Source of the DNA: Nodosilinea sp. LEGE 06152
GTDB taxonomy: Bacteria > Cyanobacteriota > Cyanobacteriia > Phormidesmidales > Phormidesmidaceae
Direction: 5' to 3'
Length of the DNA stretch: 63,160 bases
Assembly: GCF_015207525.1 (NCBI RefSeq)
Contig: NZ_JADEWR010000002.1
Coordinates: forward strand, 215,654-278,813
The position numbers and the translations under genes were made by a program. This document shows, one piece after another, positions 62,212 to 63,160 of this stretch (positions are counted from its first letter, which is position 1; each line of letters opens with the position of its first letter). The notes below the pieces were generated by a model. It was not told the origin of the DNA. It worked only from the letters and a program-made list of their open reading frames with translations, and did not search any database.

Positions 62212-63160
62212 CTACTGTTCTTGCTCGATCTCTGCCCTCACGCTGGCGACGTGGACTAGGGCATCGCCCTGGTTGACCAGCGGGTTTTGGCCGTGACCGA
62301 TGACGATGCCCGCCATCGGGCTGCGCACCTGCACCGGCTTGTCGCCAAAGGTATCGCTGATAAAGCCCAGGGGCTGGCGCTGCTTGACCTCGTCGCCCAG
62401 GGCGATCGCTCGGTGCCAGATGCCGCCGCGCGAGGCGCGCACCCAGCGGGTTTCCCGCACCTCGAGGGTGGGCGGTTGATCGGTGGCAGGCGGGGTGTAC
62501 ATGCCCAGGTGAGCCATCGCCCGGTAGATGCCATCGACCCCGGTTTGAATGGCGACTTCATCAAACCGCAGCGCTTCGCCCGCTTCGTAAAGCAGGGTGG
62601 GAATGTGGCGCTTGGCGGCGGCCTGGCGCAGCGAACCGTCGCGGTGGGAGGCGTGGATCATCACCGGAGCCCCAAAGGCTTTGGCAAAATCGTAGGTGGC
62701 CGGGTCGTGCAAGTCAGCCCGCACCTGGGGCAGGTTGATGCGGTGAATCGCCGCCGTGTGCAGGTCAATGCCGTGGGTGCACTGGCTGACCACCTCGCGC
62801 ATAAACAGGGCCGCCAGCCGACTGGCCATTGAGCCCCGCGCTGAACCTGGAAACGAGCGGTTGAGATCGCGGCGATCGGGCAGGTAGCGCGACTGCTCTA
62901 GCAGGCCAAAAATATTCACCACTGGCACCGCAACCACTGAGCCAGCCAGGCGGTTGGGCCGCAGCGCCTTCGCTACCCGGCGAATGATATCAACCCCGTT
63001 GAGCTCGTCGCCGTGGATAGCGGCGCTGAGCCACAGGCGCGGCCCCGGCTGTTTGCCGCTAATTACCGTCACCGGCAGCGACATCATGGTGCCGGTGGTC
63101 AGGCGGGCCACCGGCAGGTCGAGCCGCACCCGCTTGCCCAGGGGAATGGTCTCGCCCCCG
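62212..63160 (-). CDS. Succinylglutamate desuccinylase/aspartoacylase-family protein, 5' end cut by window
   Basis: This M14-like zinc hydrolase has the metal site AAIHGDELNGVDIIRR (H and E), GIDLHTAAIHRINLPQV, and a C-terminal barrel (RSPMAGIVIGHGQNPLVNQG) as in AstE/ASPA proteins. The frame stays open to the window edge with GETIPLGKRVRLDLPV, so the GTG at 63129 is not the true start and a few residues are missing. It lies 35 bases upstream of the ligase gene on the same strand. Substrate unknown. Confidence 0.88.
   Translation of the reverse strand, partial: GGETIPLGKRVRLDLPVARLTTGTMMSLPVTVISGKQPGPRLWLSAAIHGDELNGVDIIRRVAKALRPNRLAGSVVAVPVVNIFGLLEQSRYLPDRRDLNRSFPGSARGSMASRLAALFMREVVSQCTHGIDLHTAAIHRINLPQVRADLHDPATYDFAKAFGAPVMIHASHRDGSLRQAAAKRHIPTLLYEAGEALRFDEVAIQTGVDGIYRAMAHLGMYTPPATDQPPTLEVRETRWVRASRGGIWHRAIALGDEVKQRQPLGFISDTFGDKPVQVRSPMAGIVIGHGQNPLVNQGDALVHVASVRAEIEQEQ

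Overview
The window is about 63 kb of a GC-rich cyanobacterial chromosome. The evidence is dense HIP1 octamers (GCGATCGC) in and between genes, a PII protein with the cyanobacterial Ser49 T-loop, a PAP/fibrillin protein, DUF3134, DUF4168 and DUF1499 proteins, a group 2 sigma factor, and the RarA-methyltransferase fusion typical of the phylum. A filamentous Leptolyngbya/Nodosilinea-like organism is a reasonable guess, but it is an inference. I found no tRNA, rRNA, CRISPR array, insertion sequence with a transposase, or prophage.

Layout. 0-6 kb: replication and signalling genes (holA, DUF4168, obg, a GAF pseudo-histidine-kinase, an OmpR-type regulator, a membrane FKBP isomerase). 6-11 kb, minus strand: hemF, HU, a CobD-like decarboxylase, an orphan double-ABC ATPase and a peptidoglycan-binding protein. 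11-16.8 kb: SRPBCC protein, Mrp, RodA, then AraC regulator plus AzlC/AzlD exporter. 16.8-18.5 kb: a gene-poor stretch between two diverged direct repeats, with two small unknown genes and strong hairpins. 18.6-33 kb: alaS, a short topA, a ZIP-like membrane protein and housekeeping/stress enzymes (PfpI, MsrA, GshB, RidA, Nudix, MalQ, CBS). 33.6-45.3 kb: envelope genes (PG-binding, AEC carrier, VanY-like peptidase, a 1099-residue AsmA/TamB-like chimera, MraY), an M41-like peptidase without AAA domain, fibrillin, isochorismatase and glnB with a clear terminator. 45.8-52 kb: folC, a purple-acid-phosphatase-like enzyme, a TonB-C-like protein, a group 2 sigma factor and a LURP-one protein.

The accessory region is 52.2-60.5 kb. 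It holds a VapBC-like toxin-antitoxin pair, a 914-residue LRR-Roc-COR (ROCO) GTPase whose LRR block is eight 69-bp tandem repeats, an overlapping DUF4258 gene, a DUF2283 gene, and a DUF4926 fusion protein that shares a GSGDN(V/I)AGD motif with the ROCO C-terminus. I propose this cluster as a candidate NTPase-linked conflict operon; this is an inference from architecture and spacing. After rarA comes a second toxin-antitoxin pair (UPF0175/DUF3368 PIN). Each pair is preceded by a truncated, diverged copy of the beginning or end of the gene that follows it (ROCO 5' end; ATP-dependent DNA ligase 3' end), a parallel arrangement that suggests a shared way of acquiring these modules.

Non-coding structure is rich. 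There is a family of GTAGGGGC...GCCCCTAC palindromes, one of them in frame inside the DNA ligase. An exact C-rich 15-mer occurs in the leaders of both alaS and ridA. A hairpin may hide the ribosome binding site of a small gene near 17.6 kb. Several intrinsic terminators are clear.
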